Shown: one piece after another, positions 26,315 to 35,788 of the stretch
How the letters are laid out: each line of letters begins with the position of its first letter
Numbering within the stretch: position 1 is the stretch's first letter
Assembly (NCBI GenBank): GCA_934365155.1
Contig: CAKRMZ010000005.1
Location: 1 to 64,000 of the forward strand
DNA: 64,000 nt
DNA from: an uncultured Eubacteriales bacterium
Lineage (GTDB): Bacteria; Bacillota; Clostridia; Oscillospirales; CAG-272
Reading direction: 5' to 3'
The notes under the pieces: model-generated
The model's database searches: none
Seen by the model: only the letters and a program-made list of their open reading frames with translations
What the model was told of the DNA's origin: nothing
Made by a program: the position numbers and the translations under genes

Positions 26315-26366
26315 AAAAGCAAAAATGTCCGCCCGAAACCATTCGGAGGGGACATTTTTGCTTTTT
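26315..26366. terminator. bidirectional terminator between thrS and feoB
   Basis: Arms AAAAGCAAAAATGTCC and GGACATTTTTGCTTTT pair across an 18-base loop; T and A tracts on both sides let it serve the two convergent genes. Confidence 0.9.
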
Positions 26367-26388
26367 ATATATCAAAATTTCCCTACAA

Positions 26389-28524
26389 TTAACAAAGTCC
26401 AAACATTCCGGCAACCGCAGCGTTCAGCATGCAAATTACCATTCCGCATACTGTCGGTATAGCGGCAGCAAGCAAAGTCCATCGGATACTGCCGGTTTCT
26501 TTTTTGATCGTAAGAAGCGTTGCGGAGCAGGGCCAATGCATCAGTGAAAACAGCATGGTGTTCAGTGCCGTCAGCGTGCTCCAACCGTGCCCGACAAGCA
26601 GATTGCGCATGGTTTCCATATCCAAAGAAGCACCCAATGTACCCTGAGCCATATACGCCATCAATATAATCGGAAGCACAATTTCATTGGCGGGAAAACC
26701 TAAGATAAAGGCCATCAGGATCACACCGTCAAGTCCCATCAATCCGGCAAAGGGATCCAAAAATTCGCTGCAATAGGAAAGCAGAGTCACACCGCCGATT
26801 TGCACATTGGCCAAAATCCAAAGAATCATGCCGGCAGGAGCCGCCACGGCCGCAGCACGCCCCAAAACAAACAGGGTACGGTCAAAAACAGAACGTATAA
26901 TCACACGCCCGAAATCCGGACGGCGATACGGCGGGAGTTCAATGGTAAAGGAAGAGGGCACTCCACGCAAAACAGTGGATGAAAGCAAACGGGTCACCAA
27001 AAAGGTCATTCCGACCCCCAGCAAAATCACTGCCGTCAATCCCAAGGAGGATATCACAGAAGAACCCCATCCCGTTACCCGAAAGGCAAAGAACATGGAA
27101 ATCAAAGCAATCAAGGTGGGAAATCGCCCATTGCAGGGAACAAATGTATTGGTAAGTATCGCAAGCAACCGTTCCCGCGGAGAATCAATAATTCGGCATC
27201 CCGTAACACCGACGGCATTGCAGCCGAATCCCATACACATGGTAAGCGCCTGTTTGCCGCAGGCGCGACAGCATTTGAAAGGTTTGTCAAGATTATAGGC
27301 AATTCGCGGTAAATATCCGGAATCCTCCAATAATGTGAAAAGCGGAAAAAAAATCGCCATCGGCGGCAGCATCACCGAAACAACAAAAGCCAAAACCCGA
27401 TACGCGCCCAAAACCAACATCCCGTGCAGCCATTCCGGCGCTCCGATCAAGACAAACAAATCGCTGAGACGCTCCTGCACCCAAAACAGTCCGTCTGCAA
27501 GAAGCTCGGAGGGATAATTGGCCCCCTCGGTCGTAATCCAAAAAATGCCGGCTAAAAGGAAAAGCATCAGCGGATAGGCCCATATTCTCCCCGTAACAAC
27601 CCGATCGATTTTTCGGTCGCGACTCTGACTGCGATCCTCCTTGACCCGAATCGCATCCCGTGCAATCTCCTCTGCCGCCGATACCAGCGAGGATACCAAG
27701 ATGTCGTCAAAATTCTCCGGGGTTATTCCCGCTTCAAGCAGCTGATTTCGGGCGCATGCAATCGCCTCGGAAAGTTCTGCCTGATGCGTCGGCGCCGCTG
27801 TGCAGAGCACCGTATCAATCTGCCGTTTGAAATCCTCGTTTCCACCGATCAGCTTCAATGCATAGCTTCGGCTCCGTGCCGGCACAATGCCGAAATCCGT
27901 CATCTTAGAGGCGATCGGAGCAATGGCATCCTCAATCGCATCGGGATATCGAACACGATAAGGCCGATCCGCATCGCTCCGCTCCGCTGCACGGTCGACT
28001 GCCGACAGCAATTCGCGCAATGTGCTTTTTCTTCGTGCGGAAGCGCCGACCACAGGCACGCCTAAGCGCGCCGACAGCGCGTCAAGATCAATGTCAATAT
28101 GTTTCCGCTTGGCCTCATCCATTAAATTGACGCAAACCACCGTTTTTTCGCTGAATTCCGTAATCTGAAGCACCAAATTCAAATTGCGTTCAAGGCATGT
28201 GGCGTCACAAACCACGACAGTCACATCCGCCCCTCCGAAACAAATGTAATCCCGTGCGACCTCTTCCTCCGCCGAATGCGCAAAAAGAGAATAAGTACCC
28301 GGAGTATCCACCAATGTATAACGGTACTTTCCCGTTTTATACTCCCCTCTCGCACCGGAAACCGTTTTCCCGGGCCAGTTTCCGGTATGCTGATTCTGTC
28401 CGGTCAGGGCGTTGAACACCGTGCTTTTTCCAACGTTCGGATTTCCGGCAAGGGCGATAACAAAATAATCGCCCTTGCCTTTCTCGGTTATTTCATGTAT
28501 ATTCGTTGTTTTCGGCTCTGCCAT
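26389..28524 (-). CDS. feoB: ferrous iron transporter FeoB
   Basis: FeoB is the GTPase-coupled Fe(II) uptake permease. The 711-aa protein has an N-terminal G domain with G1 AGNPNVGKSTVF, G3 VDTPGTYSL and G4 VCVNLMDEA, a helical GDI region, then two Gate motifs and Core domain in about ten membrane helices. The second of two close ATGs (28524) has the better spacing from GAGG. It is directly downstream of feoA and divergent from a DtxR-family regulator, so metal-dependent repression is likely. Confidence 0.95.
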   Translation of the reverse strand: MAEPKTTNIHEITEKGKGDYFVIALAGNPNVGKSTVFNALTGQNQHTGNWPGKTVSGARGEYKTGKYRYTLVDTPGTYSLFAHSAEEEVARDYICFGGADVTVVVCDATCLERNLNLVLQITEFSEKTVVCVNLMDEAKRKHIDIDLDALSARLGVPVVGASARRKSTLRELLSAVDRAAERSDADRPYRVRYPDAIEDAIAPIASKMTDFGIVPARSRSYALKLIGGNEDFKRQIDTVLCTAAPTHQAELSEAIACARNQLLEAGITPENFDDILVSSLVSAAEEIARDAIRVKEDRSQSRDRKIDRVVTGRIWAYPLMLFLLAGIFWITTEGANYPSELLADGLFWVQERLSDLFVLIGAPEWLHGMLVLGAYRVLAFVVSVMLPPMAIFFPLFTLLEDSGYLPRIAYNLDKPFKCCRACGKQALTMCMGFGCNAVGVTGCRIIDSPRERLLAILTNTFVPCNGRFPTLIALISMFFAFRVTGWGSSVISSLGLTAVILLGVGMTFLVTRLLSSTVLRGVPSSFTIELPPYRRPDFGRVIIRSVFDRTLFVLGRAAAVAAPAGMILWILANVQIGGVTLLSYCSEFLDPFAGLMGLDGVILMAFILGFPANEIVLPIILMAYMAQGTLGASLDMETMRNLLVGHGWSTLTALNTMLFSLMHWPCSATLLTIKKETGSIRWTLLAAAIPTVCGMVICMLNAAVAGMFGLC

Positions 28525-28533
28525 ACCCATACC

Positions 28534-28767
28534 TCATGCTTCCACTTCAATTTCCGCACAATCACAAGATCGAATGGCGATCACCGCACCGCGAATCAAA
28601 AATGCGCTGGGGTCTCCGGCCGGACTGCGTCCGACGCATTCAACCTCCGTATTCTCTGTCAACCCGATATCTAAAAGCCGGCGCCGCATCGTACCCTTGG
28701 TATAAAGCTTTCGCACTACGGCACGCTGTCCCGGCTGCATTCTGTTCAAACGACAAATTCCTTTCAT
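28534..28767 (-). CDS. feoA: ferrous iron transport protein FeoA
   Basis: A 77-aa SH3-like cytoplasmic partner of FeoB. It has the FeoA pattern MQPGQRAVVRKLYTKGTMRRRLLDIGLT and the FLIRGAVIAIRSCDCAEI end. The ATG at 28767 follows GGGGAGAGTTGTTT. It is the first gene of the feoAB operon, 9 bp before feoB, and its promoter region contains the palindrome at 28798-28814. Confidence 0.93.
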   Translation of the reverse strand: MKGICRLNRMQPGQRAVVRKLYTKGTMRRRLLDIGLTENTEVECVGRSPAGDPSAFLIRGAVIAIRSCDCAEIEVEA

Positions 28768-28797
28768 AAACAACTCTCCCCTTGAATAAATTTAGTC

Positions 28798-28814
28798 TTA
28801 GGAAACTTTGCTAA
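28798..28814. promoter_or_regulatory. candidate DtxR-family operator between feoA and its regulator
   Basis: The 17-bp near-perfect palindrome TTAGGAAACTTTGCTAA (pattern TTAG-S-AAA-S-TTT-S-CTAA) lies in the 102-bp divergent gap, 31 bp upstream of feoA. Its TTAG...CTAA ends recall DtxR/IdeR/MntR boxes. Confidence 0.6.
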
Positions 28815-28869
28815 TTTCACTATATTCGAAAAGACAGCTTTTGGTTCCGAACGGAGAGGAGAAACGGTT

Positions 28870-29295
28870 ATGGGTGAATTTTATACGCTCAAAGGATATT
28901 CGTTGCACGACGACAACCGGTTGAGTACCGCCGGAGAGGACTACCTTGAGATGATTTGCAGACTTTATACAAATCAAAGTATCGTTCGGCTGACCGATAT
29001 TTCAAAAGAACTTCATGTCAGGCCCTCTTCCGCAAGCAAAATGATCCAGCGTCTGTGCGCGCACGGATATCTTCGCGCGGAAAAATATGCCGAAATTCAT
29101 TTGACGGAAAAGGGTCGGCACGTCGGTGAATACTTAATGCGGCGGCACGATGTGCTGCTCCGCTTTTTATGCTGGCTGAACGGCTCGGACGACGAATTGG
29201 AACAGGCGGAAAAAATCGAGCATTTTATCAGCCCGCGGACGCTGGAAAATATCGAACGCCTGCTTTACCAAGCGCAGCCTCCGAAAGAACAATGA
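28870..29295 (+). CDS. DtxR/MntR-family metal-dependent transcriptional regulator
   Basis: A 141-aa protein with an N-terminal winged helix (TAGEDYLEMICRLY, LTDISKELHVRPSSASKMIQ, LRAEKYAEIHLTEKG) and the helical dimerisation domain with metal-ligand candidates in RRHDVLLRF and the EKIEH motif. It lacks the C-terminal SH3 domain, as MntR does. It is divergent from feoAB and so most likely an iron-responsive repressor of them; manganese cannot be excluded. Confidence 0.88.
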   Translation: MGEFYTLKGYSLHDDNRLSTAGEDYLEMICRLYTNQSIVRLTDISKELHVRPSSASKMIQRLCAHGYLRAEKYAEIHLTEKGRHVGEYLMRRHDVLLRFLCWLNGSDDELEQAEKIEHFISPRTLENIERLLYQAQPPKEQ

Positions 29296-29308
29296 AAAAT
29301 GAAAAATG

Positions 29309-29352
29309 AAAAAAGTGAGAAGAAAATCAATATGATTTCCTTCTCACTTTTT
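29309..29352. terminator. bidirectional terminator between the DtxR regulator and gyrA
   Basis: Stem AAAAAGTGAGAAG/CTTCTCACTTTTT, extended by AAATCA/TGATTT with one mismatch; A and T tracts at both ends serve the two convergent genes. Confidence 0.88.
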
Positions 29353-29375
29353 AAATTTAAAAAGAAGTTTTGATG

Positions 29376-31886
29376 TTATTCGCTTTTTGGAGCAGTCGCA
29401 TCCGTGCTCGGCTCGGCATCGGGATCCGCTGTATCCGACGGGGTCTCCTGCTTCTTCGCAACCGCCATGTTCACTACGTTAGCTCCATCTGAAAGCCGCA
29501 TTACAATGACGCCAGAAGCATTTCGACGATAGGTCGGGATTTCCGAAACAGACGTGCGAATCATCGTGCCCTCATCGGTGATCATCAAAAGATCATCCTC
29601 GTTCGTCACGGCGGCAATGGCAGCCAATCGACCGGTCTTTTCGCTGATATTATGACAGCATACACCAATGGTACCGCGACTACGGCAGGTAAATTCCGCA
29701 AAGTCCGAACGCTTGCCGTACCCTTTTTCGGTAATGGTTACCAAAGATTTACCGTCTTCCACAATACAAACTCCGGTCACCTCGTCACCGCTGTTCAAAC
29801 GGATACCGCGAACACCGCGCGCAGTCCGCCCGAGCAGACGCACCGACTCTTCGTCAAACCGAACAGCGTTGCCGTTTTTGGTTGCTACTATAATATGGCG
29901 GTGTCCGTCCGTGCAGAGAACATACAGCAGCTCATCGCCCTCATCCAAGGTGATGGCAATCTTTCCGCCGCGGCGGCGATATTCAAATTCGCTGAGCGAC
30001 GTACGTTTGATAACACCGTACTTTGTAATCATATCGAGCGAGAACGCGGCATCGTAAGAATCAATCGAAATGGCGGTAGTAACCTTCTCGTCTGCCGAAA
30101 GCTCTAAGATATTGACAAGATTCTGTCCCTTTGAGGTCCTTCCGGATTCGGGAATCTGATATGCTTTTTTCACAAAAACCCGTCCGGCATTGGTAAAGAA
30201 CAGCAAGTCGGAATGGCTGTGCACAACCATCACCGTTTCCACAAGATCCGTCTCCTTGGTTGCCATGCCGACAATCCCCTTGCCGCCCCGGTGCTGCGCA
30301 CTGTAGGTATCGGCGGGAAGACGCTTGATGTATCCGGATTTGGTCATTGTAACGACGCAATCATGCTTCTCAATCAAATCCTCCAGCAGAATATCGTCCC
30401 CGGCCGGGAGCAGCTCGGTACGGCGGGCATCTGCATATTTATCCTTCAATGCGGAAATTTCGGTTTTGATCAGTCCCAACAATTTCTCTTCGTCGGCCAA
30501 AATGCTCTCGAGTTCTTTAATCAACGCATGCTTTTCCTTAAGCTCTGTTTCAATTTTCAAGCGTTCCAAGCCGGCCAGCTTTCCGAGCGTCATATCCACA
30601 ATGGCCTGCGCCTGCAAATCCGTCAGCCCAAAGGCTTCTATCAACGCATTTTTCGCGTCGCTGACGGAGGAATTCGCACGGATAATCGCAATCACACGGT
30701 CAATATCATCGATTGCAATTTTTTGACCCTCCAAAATATGTGCACGGTGAAGCGCACGGTCCAAATCAAATTTTGTGCGACGCTTGTATACTGTTTCCTG
30801 ATGACTGATATAATGCGAAAGCATATCCTTGAGCGACAGCACTTTCGGCTCTCCGCCCACAATGGCTATCATATTCATCGAGCAGGTATCCTGAAGCTGG
30901 GTATACTTATAAAACTGGTTTAAAATTACCTGGCCGTTGGCATTGCGGTTATATTCAACCACAATCCGCATACCATCCCGTCCGGACTCATCGCGGATAT
31001 CCGTAACACCTTCCACCCGTTTATCCTTGCAAAGCGCTGCCATGCTCTCCACCAAGACGCTTTTGTTCACTTGATACGGGATTTCCGTAATAATGATCCG
31101 GCGTTTTTCTTCATCCACTTCCGCCTTCGAACGGACCATTACCTTACCGCGTCCGGTCGCATAGGCTTCCGCAATTCCCGCTGTACCGCAAATGGTTGCA
31201 CCGGTCGGGAAGTCCGGGCCTTTGACGAACTGCATTAAATCCGAAACGCCGGCATCCGGGTGATCCATTAAATAGATGGCTCCGTCAATGACCTCGCCTA
31301 AATTATGCGGCGGAATATTGGTAGCCATACCTACGGCAATACCCACAGAACCGTTCACCAAAAGGTTCGGGAATCGAGAGGGAAGAACAGTGGGTTCCCG
31401 ACGCCGATTATCAAAGTTCGGTGCAAAATCCACAACATCCTTATCGATGTCCTGCATCAGCTCACTGGCGATTTTAGACATTCTGGCCTCGGTATAACGG
31501 TAAGCTGCTGCGCCGTCGCCGTCCACGTTACCGAAGTTACCGTGTCCCTCTACCAAAGGATAGCGCAGAGAAAACGGCTGCGCCATGCGGACCATGGTAT
31601 CATATACTGCCGCGTCGCCGTGCGGATGGTACCGTCCCAAAACATTACCGACGGTCGTTGCGGACTTCTGAAACGGACGGTCCGCCGTCAGGTGATCCTC
31701 ATACATTGCATACATAATGCGCCGCTGACCCGGCTTCAATCCGTCGCGAACATCCGGCAACGCACGGCTGATAATAACGCTCATCGCGTAATCAATAAAC
31801 GACTTTTTTACTTCTTTTTCTAATTCTACATTTAAAATTTTTTGATCCGCATGGGCGGAATAATCATAATGATCCGTATGTCCCAC
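29376..31886 (-). CDS. gyrA: DNA gyrase subunit A
   Basis: The breakage-reunion subunit of gyrase (836 aa). Catalytic Tyr lies in AAYRYTEARM; the winged-helix/tower and coiled-coil regions follow, and the C-terminal beta-pinwheel carries the GyrA box QHRGGKG (usual QRRGGKG), supporting GyrA rather than ParC. The quinolone region reads HPHGDAAVYDTMVRM, with Ala where E. coli has Ser83. The start is GTG at 31886 after GAGG. gyrB is not adjacent; the SDR gene 27 bp upstream is probably on the same transcript. Confidence 0.96.
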   Translation of the reverse strand: MGHTDHYDYSAHADQKILNVELEKEVKKSFIDYAMSVIISRALPDVRDGLKPGQRRIMYAMYEDHLTADRPFQKSATTVGNVLGRYHPHGDAAVYDTMVRMAQPFSLRYPLVEGHGNFGNVDGDGAAAYRYTEARMSKIASELMQDIDKDVVDFAPNFDNRRREPTVLPSRFPNLLVNGSVGIAVGMATNIPPHNLGEVIDGAIYLMDHPDAGVSDLMQFVKGPDFPTGATICGTAGIAEAYATGRGKVMVRSKAEVDEEKRRIIITEIPYQVNKSVLVESMAALCKDKRVEGVTDIRDESGRDGMRIVVEYNRNANGQVILNQFYKYTQLQDTCSMNMIAIVGGEPKVLSLKDMLSHYISHQETVYKRRTKFDLDRALHRAHILEGQKIAIDDIDRVIAIIRANSSVSDAKNALIEAFGLTDLQAQAIVDMTLGKLAGLERLKIETELKEKHALIKELESILADEEKLLGLIKTEISALKDKYADARRTELLPAGDDILLEDLIEKHDCVVTMTKSGYIKRLPADTYSAQHRGGKGIVGMATKETDLVETVMVVHSHSDLLFFTNAGRVFVKKAYQIPESGRTSKGQNLVNILELSADEKVTTAISIDSYDAAFSLDMITKYGVIKRTSLSEFEYRRRGGKIAITLDEGDELLYVLCTDGHRHIIVATKNGNAVRFDEESVRLLGRTARGVRGIRLNSGDEVTGVCIVEDGKSLVTITEKGYGKRSDFAEFTCRSRGTIGVCCHNISEKTGRLAAIAAVTNEDDLLMITDEGTMIRTSVSEIPTYRRNASGVIVMRLSDGANVVNMAVAKKQETPSDTADPDAEPSTDATAPKSE

Positions 31887-31913
31887 TTTTTACCTCGCTG
31901 TAATTATATTTTT

Positions 31914-32663
31914 TCACATTGCAAAGCCGCCGTTCGGGTTTAGGGTTTGTCCGTGATAATATGCTCCGGCATCCGTGCAGAGGAAGTATACACTTTCTGC
32001 GATATTCTCCGGTGATTCCACATATCCAAGCGGAATCTCTTTTCGAATTTCATCCTGTGTCTGTTCATCATAACAGGAAAACATTGCCGTATCCACAACC
32101 CCGGGAGCAACGCAACTCACTCGAATGCCGCTTTTGGAAAGCTCTTTGGCAAGCGCTTTGGTAAAACCGATCAGTGCCGCTTTGGAAGCAGAATAAAGCA
32201 CCTCCAAACTTCCTCCGCATACTCCCCATACCGAAGAAATGTTAATCACCGTTCCCCGGGCCTGTGCTAACATCGGCTGCAGCACTTCTTTGGTCATAAA
32301 CACAGCGGTTTTTACATTGCTGTCAAAAATATATGCATAATCCTCCGGACGGGTATCGGAAAACAAGCCGGTCTGAGATATCCCCGCATTGTTTACCAAG
32401 ACATCAATGTTTCCAAATGTATAAAGAGTTTTTGAAACAAGCCGCCTCGCCTCGGTCGGATCCCGAAGATCGGCGCCGAAAATTTCAGCACAACCACCTT
32501 GCTCAGTCAACTCCATCTTCAGTGCCGCGGCGTCGCGCTCGCTTGTGTTATAATGGATCATCACATTATAACCGCCTCGGCAAAAGCGCCGACAGACTGC
32601 CGCGCCGATTCCTCGGCCGCCGCCTGTTACAATAACCGTTTTTCGCTGATTTTGATACTGCAA
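31914..32663 (-). CDS. short-chain dehydrogenase/reductase (FabG-like)
   Basis: A 249-aa NAD(P)-dependent oxidoreductase. Seen are the Rossmann TGGGRGIG motif, VNNAGISQTG, the catalytic Ser in INISSVWG and YSASK (Tyr and Lys), and the C-terminal NPNGGFAM typical of 3-oxoacyl-ACP reductases. The substrate cannot be told; no fatty-acid genes are near. A TTG at 32663 (MQYQNQRKTV) is chosen because AAAGGA lies 8 bases before it; the longer ATG form runs through the promoter region. Confidence 0.88.
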   Translation of the reverse strand: MQYQNQRKTVIVTGGGRGIGAAVCRRFCRGGYNVMIHYNTSERDAAALKMELTEQGGCAEIFGADLRDPTEARRLVSKTLYTFGNIDVLVNNAGISQTGLFSDTRPEDYAYIFDSNVKTAVFMTKEVLQPMLAQARGTVINISSVWGVCGGSLEVLYSASKAALIGFTKALAKELSKSGIRVSCVAPGVVDTAMFSCYDEQTQDEIRKEIPLGYVESPENIAESVYFLCTDAGAYYHGQTLNPNGGFAM

Positions 32664-32708
32664 AATAGGATTCCTTTCCGATTTCGTATTTTCAGCTATA
32701 TATAATAA

Positions 32709-32737
32709 TATTAATATATCTATATTATATATTAATA
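32709..32737. promoter_or_regulatory. AT-only inverted repeat in a divergent promoter region
   Basis: Arms TATTAATATA and TATATTAATA, 9-base spacer, in the 210-bp gap between the SDR and AlbA_2 genes. It could be an operator or simply AT-rich promoter sequence. Confidence 0.3.
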
Positions 32738-32873
32738 AGTAGAATTTTGCAACACCCAAACGGAAAACTCACCGCTTTTTTAAGCGTTTTTTCAAGGAGT
32801 TTTATATTGATTCATCCGCCGGATTGTGTTACACTGAATATAAGAGCCGAAGCAGCAGAGGAGCCGTGAAATC

Positions 32874-34313
32874 GTGATTATCAATATTGACAATATTGAA
32901 CAGTACCGGGAAAACAACCGCATTGAAGCAAAAAAAGCCCTGGGCGGACTTCCGCACAGCATTTGGGAAACTTATTCCTCTTTCGCCAATACACTCGGTG
33001 GAATTATTCTGCTCGGCGTCGAAGAACATCGCGATAAAAGCTTTCATACCGTAGATCTTACAAATCCCGATCAACTAATTGACGAATTCTGGCAAAAACT
33101 CAGCGACCCCAAAAAGGCAAGCGTCAACATTTTATCAAAAAACAACATCTCCATCCATGTCATCGACGGCCATCATATCATCGCCATCACAGTTCCGCGC
33201 GCACAACGGCACGAGCGCCCCGTGTATATTGACGGCAACCCCTATGAGGGTACATACCGCCGTTGCGGGGAGGGCGACTATCGGTGCTCCCATGCCCAAG
33301 TAGATGCCATGCTGCGGGATGCCGCCGCCTATTCGCCGGATATGCAGCCCGTTGCTTCCGCCGAACTTGCGGACTTCGACGAAAAGACCCTGCGGCGCTA
33401 CCGAAGCCGTCTCCGAAAGCGCAAGCCGGGGCCGCTTGCGGAAATTTCGGATAATCCACGTTTTCTGCAAGAAATCGGAGCAGCCGATTTTTCAAAGGAC
33501 GGGCGTCTGCACCCGACCGTCGCCGGTGTTCTTATGTTTGGAAAAAAAGACGCGATTTTAAAATTCAATCCGCATTTTCAATTGATTTATCGGGAGCAGA
33601 AGGACAACACATCGCAAGCGATTCATGAAAGTTTTGAGGGCAACATCTATGAATTTTACTTTCGCTGCAGCGACCGGCTTTGTCGGGATCTGCCGATCTC
33701 AAAAAACGGCAGCGCGAGCGTACAGCAGGCCATGTTTCGCTCTGCGGTTCGGGAAGCGCTGACCAACTGCCTGATCAATGCGGATTATCAGAGCAGAGAC
33801 AGTATCATCGTCAGCCGATTTCCGGAGCGGATTGAATTCCGAAACCCCGGATCCTTTCGTGTGTCACCGTCTCATGCAATAAACGGAGGAATATCCGACC
33901 CGCGAAACGCCGCTTTGATGAAACTGTTCAATTTGGTGGATATCGCAAAACGAAGCGGAAGCGGTATTTCGAATCTTTATGCTTCCTCCCGAAGTTTCTC
34001 TCTTCCGGAGCCGCAAATTTCCGAGCAATTTAATCCCGAACGGGTTATTCTGACTCTGTTTTTAGGCAGCAATCGCACGCCGGATCGCAAAACCCGAAGC
34101 CGCTCCCAGAAAAACCGAATCCATAATCAAATGCGCAAGGAAGCGATCCTCTCTTATCTCACGGAGCACATCTCGGCAAGCGAAGCAGCACTCCGAAAGG
34201 CTTTATCACTCAGTCCGGAAGAATTGCATCCGCTTTTGCACTCCCTCACAACCTCCGAAATTCTTGTACCCTATGAGGAAAAAGGGGAAACCGTTTATCG
34301 CTTGAAGGCATAA
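32874..34313 (+). CDS. AlbA_2 (Schlafen-like) and HATPase-domain DNA-binding protein
   Basis: A 479-aa protein. The N-terminal AlbA_2 domain shows the EAKKALGGLPHSIWETYSSF ... ANTLGGIILLGVEE pattern; the middle has an HTVAGVLMFGKK block; the third part is an HATPase_c_4-type domain (REALTNCLINADYQ ... RIEFRNPGSF ... GGISDPRNAALMKLF); the end has a winged-helix region. Such proteins are annotated as RecG-like or transcriptional regulators; some sit in defence or stress islands. It stands alone here with no partner gene. The start is GTG after GAGGAG. The role is unknown. Confidence 0.8.
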   Translation: MIINIDNIEQYRENNRIEAKKALGGLPHSIWETYSSFANTLGGIILLGVEEHRDKSFHTVDLTNPDQLIDEFWQKLSDPKKASVNILSKNNISIHVIDGHHIIAITVPRAQRHERPVYIDGNPYEGTYRRCGEGDYRCSHAQVDAMLRDAAAYSPDMQPVASAELADFDEKTLRRYRSRLRKRKPGPLAEISDNPRFLQEIGAADFSKDGRLHPTVAGVLMFGKKDAILKFNPHFQLIYREQKDNTSQAIHESFEGNIYEFYFRCSDRLCRDLPISKNGSASVQQAMFRSAVREALTNCLINADYQSRDSIIVSRFPERIEFRNPGSFRVSPSHAINGGISDPRNAALMKLFNLVDIAKRSGSGISNLYASSRSFSLPEPQISEQFNPERVILTLFLGSNRTPDRKTRSRSQKNRIHNQMRKEAILSYLTEHISASEAALRKALSLSPEELHPLLHSLTTSEILVPYEEKGETVYRLKA

Positions 34314-34339
34314 TCCGTTTGTAAAAAATTATTTTCGTT

Positions 34340-34372
34340 AAAAAAGCGTGACTTAAAAGTCACGCTTTTTTT
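34340..34372. terminator. bidirectional terminator
   Basis: Stem AAAAAAGCGTGACT/AGTCACGCTTTTTT with loop TAAA, between two convergent genes; it touches the stop codon of the M18 gene. Confidence 0.9.
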
Positions 34373-35765
34373 ATTGTTTGAAAAAAGCAAGAAGGGCTCT
34401 GTGCGTCGCATAAACATCGTTCTTTGCGACAATCTCAAACGGAGAATGCATGCAAAGCACCGGCACACCGATATCCACCGTGGGAATGTTCATCTGTGAA
34501 ATATACTTCGCGACCGTTCCGCCGCCGCCGACATCCACCTTGCCCATTTCGCCGGTCTGCCACACGACATGATTTTCATTCAGAATACGCCGGACATATC
34601 CCATAAATTCCGCGCTGGCATCATTGGTACCATATTTTCCGCGCGAGCCGGTATATTTGGTAATGCATACGCCGCGGTTGAGATAGCAAACGTTGTTCTT
34701 CTCCGAAACATCCGGAAAATTCGGATCATATGCCGCATTGACATCGGCCGAAAGACACATAGAGTGTGCGCGCACCGTATGGGAGCGCACCCCGGCCGTC
34801 AGACTGAGATCATCAAGCAGATCACTCAAAATCCAGCTTTGCATGCCGGTGTTGCCATCGCTGCCGGTCTCCTCCTTATCGGCAAGAATCACCATGACGG
34901 TATGCTTTGGATTTTTCAGTTCAAACAAGGCCGTCAGCTGCGGATAGGCGCAAACACGGTCATCGTGCGCATAGGCACCGAGCATGCTACGATCAAAACC
35001 CACATCGCGTGCCTTAAACGCCGGAACCGCACAGATTTCCGCGCTGAGAAAATCCTCTTCGGTAATCTCAAATGCTTCATTCAGAATCCGCAACAGATTC
35101 AGCTTTACCTTTTCTTTCACATCCGCATCGGCAATCGTCTCCGAGCCGATCAGAATGTTCAGGTTTTCTCCTGTGAATGCCGCCGAAAGTGATTTGACCA
35201 CCTGATCCTGTGCCAGATGCGGCAAAAGATCCGTAATACAAAACACCGGATCCTCTTCCTTCTCTCCGATGCTGATCTCCACGCTGCTGCCGTCTTTGCG
35301 GATTACTGTTCCGTGCAAAGCCAGCGGAATGGTCGGCCATTGATATTTTTTGATGCCGCCGTAATAATGTGTTTTAAAAAACCCGAGCTCACTGTCTTCA
35401 TACAGAGGACGCGGCTTTAAATCCAAACGCGGAGAATCAATATGCGCCGCCGCAATTAAAACGCCGGCATCCAAAGGCTCCGAGCCGATTTGAAACAAAA
35501 TCAAAGATTTACCTTGATTGTTATAATAGAATTTATCGCCCGGCTGAAATGCCATACCGAAGCGATAGGGAACAAATCCGTTTTTCTCCGCAAGACCCAT
35601 GGAGTACAGGGCAATTTCCCGTTCGGTTTTTGCCGTGTTCAAATATGCCGTATATCCGCGGCAGTATTTTTTTGCCTTTTCCTTTTCCGCTTCCGAAAAA
35701 ACGGAAAATGCATTCTGCGTACGATAAGTTAAACGTTCCTCAAGCGTCAGTTCTTTTTTTGCCAT
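34371..35765 (-). CDS. M18 family aminopeptidase
   Basis: A 464-aa cytoplasmic zinc aminopeptidase of the M18 (aspartyl aminopeptidase) family. Metal-ligand motifs are seen in AAHIDSPRLDLKPRP, DKEETGSDGN, and the C-terminal CMHSPFEIVAKNDVYATH. The family removes N-terminal acidic or aliphatic residues from peptides. The ATG follows AAAGGAG by 12 bases. The next gene downstream on the same strand is convergent, so it may be the last gene of the coaE-side operon or separate. Confidence 0.9.
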   Translation of the reverse strand: MAKKELTLEERLTYRTQNAFSVFSEAEKEKAKKYCRGYTAYLNTAKTEREIALYSMGLAEKNGFVPYRFGMAFQPGDKFYYNNQGKSLILFQIGSEPLDAGVLIAAAHIDSPRLDLKPRPLYEDSELGFFKTHYYGGIKKYQWPTIPLALHGTVIRKDGSSVEISIGEKEEDPVFCITDLLPHLAQDQVVKSLSAAFTGENLNILIGSETIADADVKEKVKLNLLRILNEAFEITEEDFLSAEICAVPAFKARDVGFDRSMLGAYAHDDRVCAYPQLTALFELKNPKHTVMVILADKEETGSDGNTGMQSWILSDLLDDLSLTAGVRSHTVRAHSMCLSADVNAAYDPNFPDVSEKNNVCYLNRGVCITKYTGSRGKYGTNDASAEFMGYVRRILNENHVVWQTGEMGKVDVGGGGTVAKYISQMNIPTVDIGVPVLCMHSPFEIVAKNDVYATHRALLAFFKQ

Positions 35766-35788
35766 AATGAAATTACGTCTCCTTTTTG

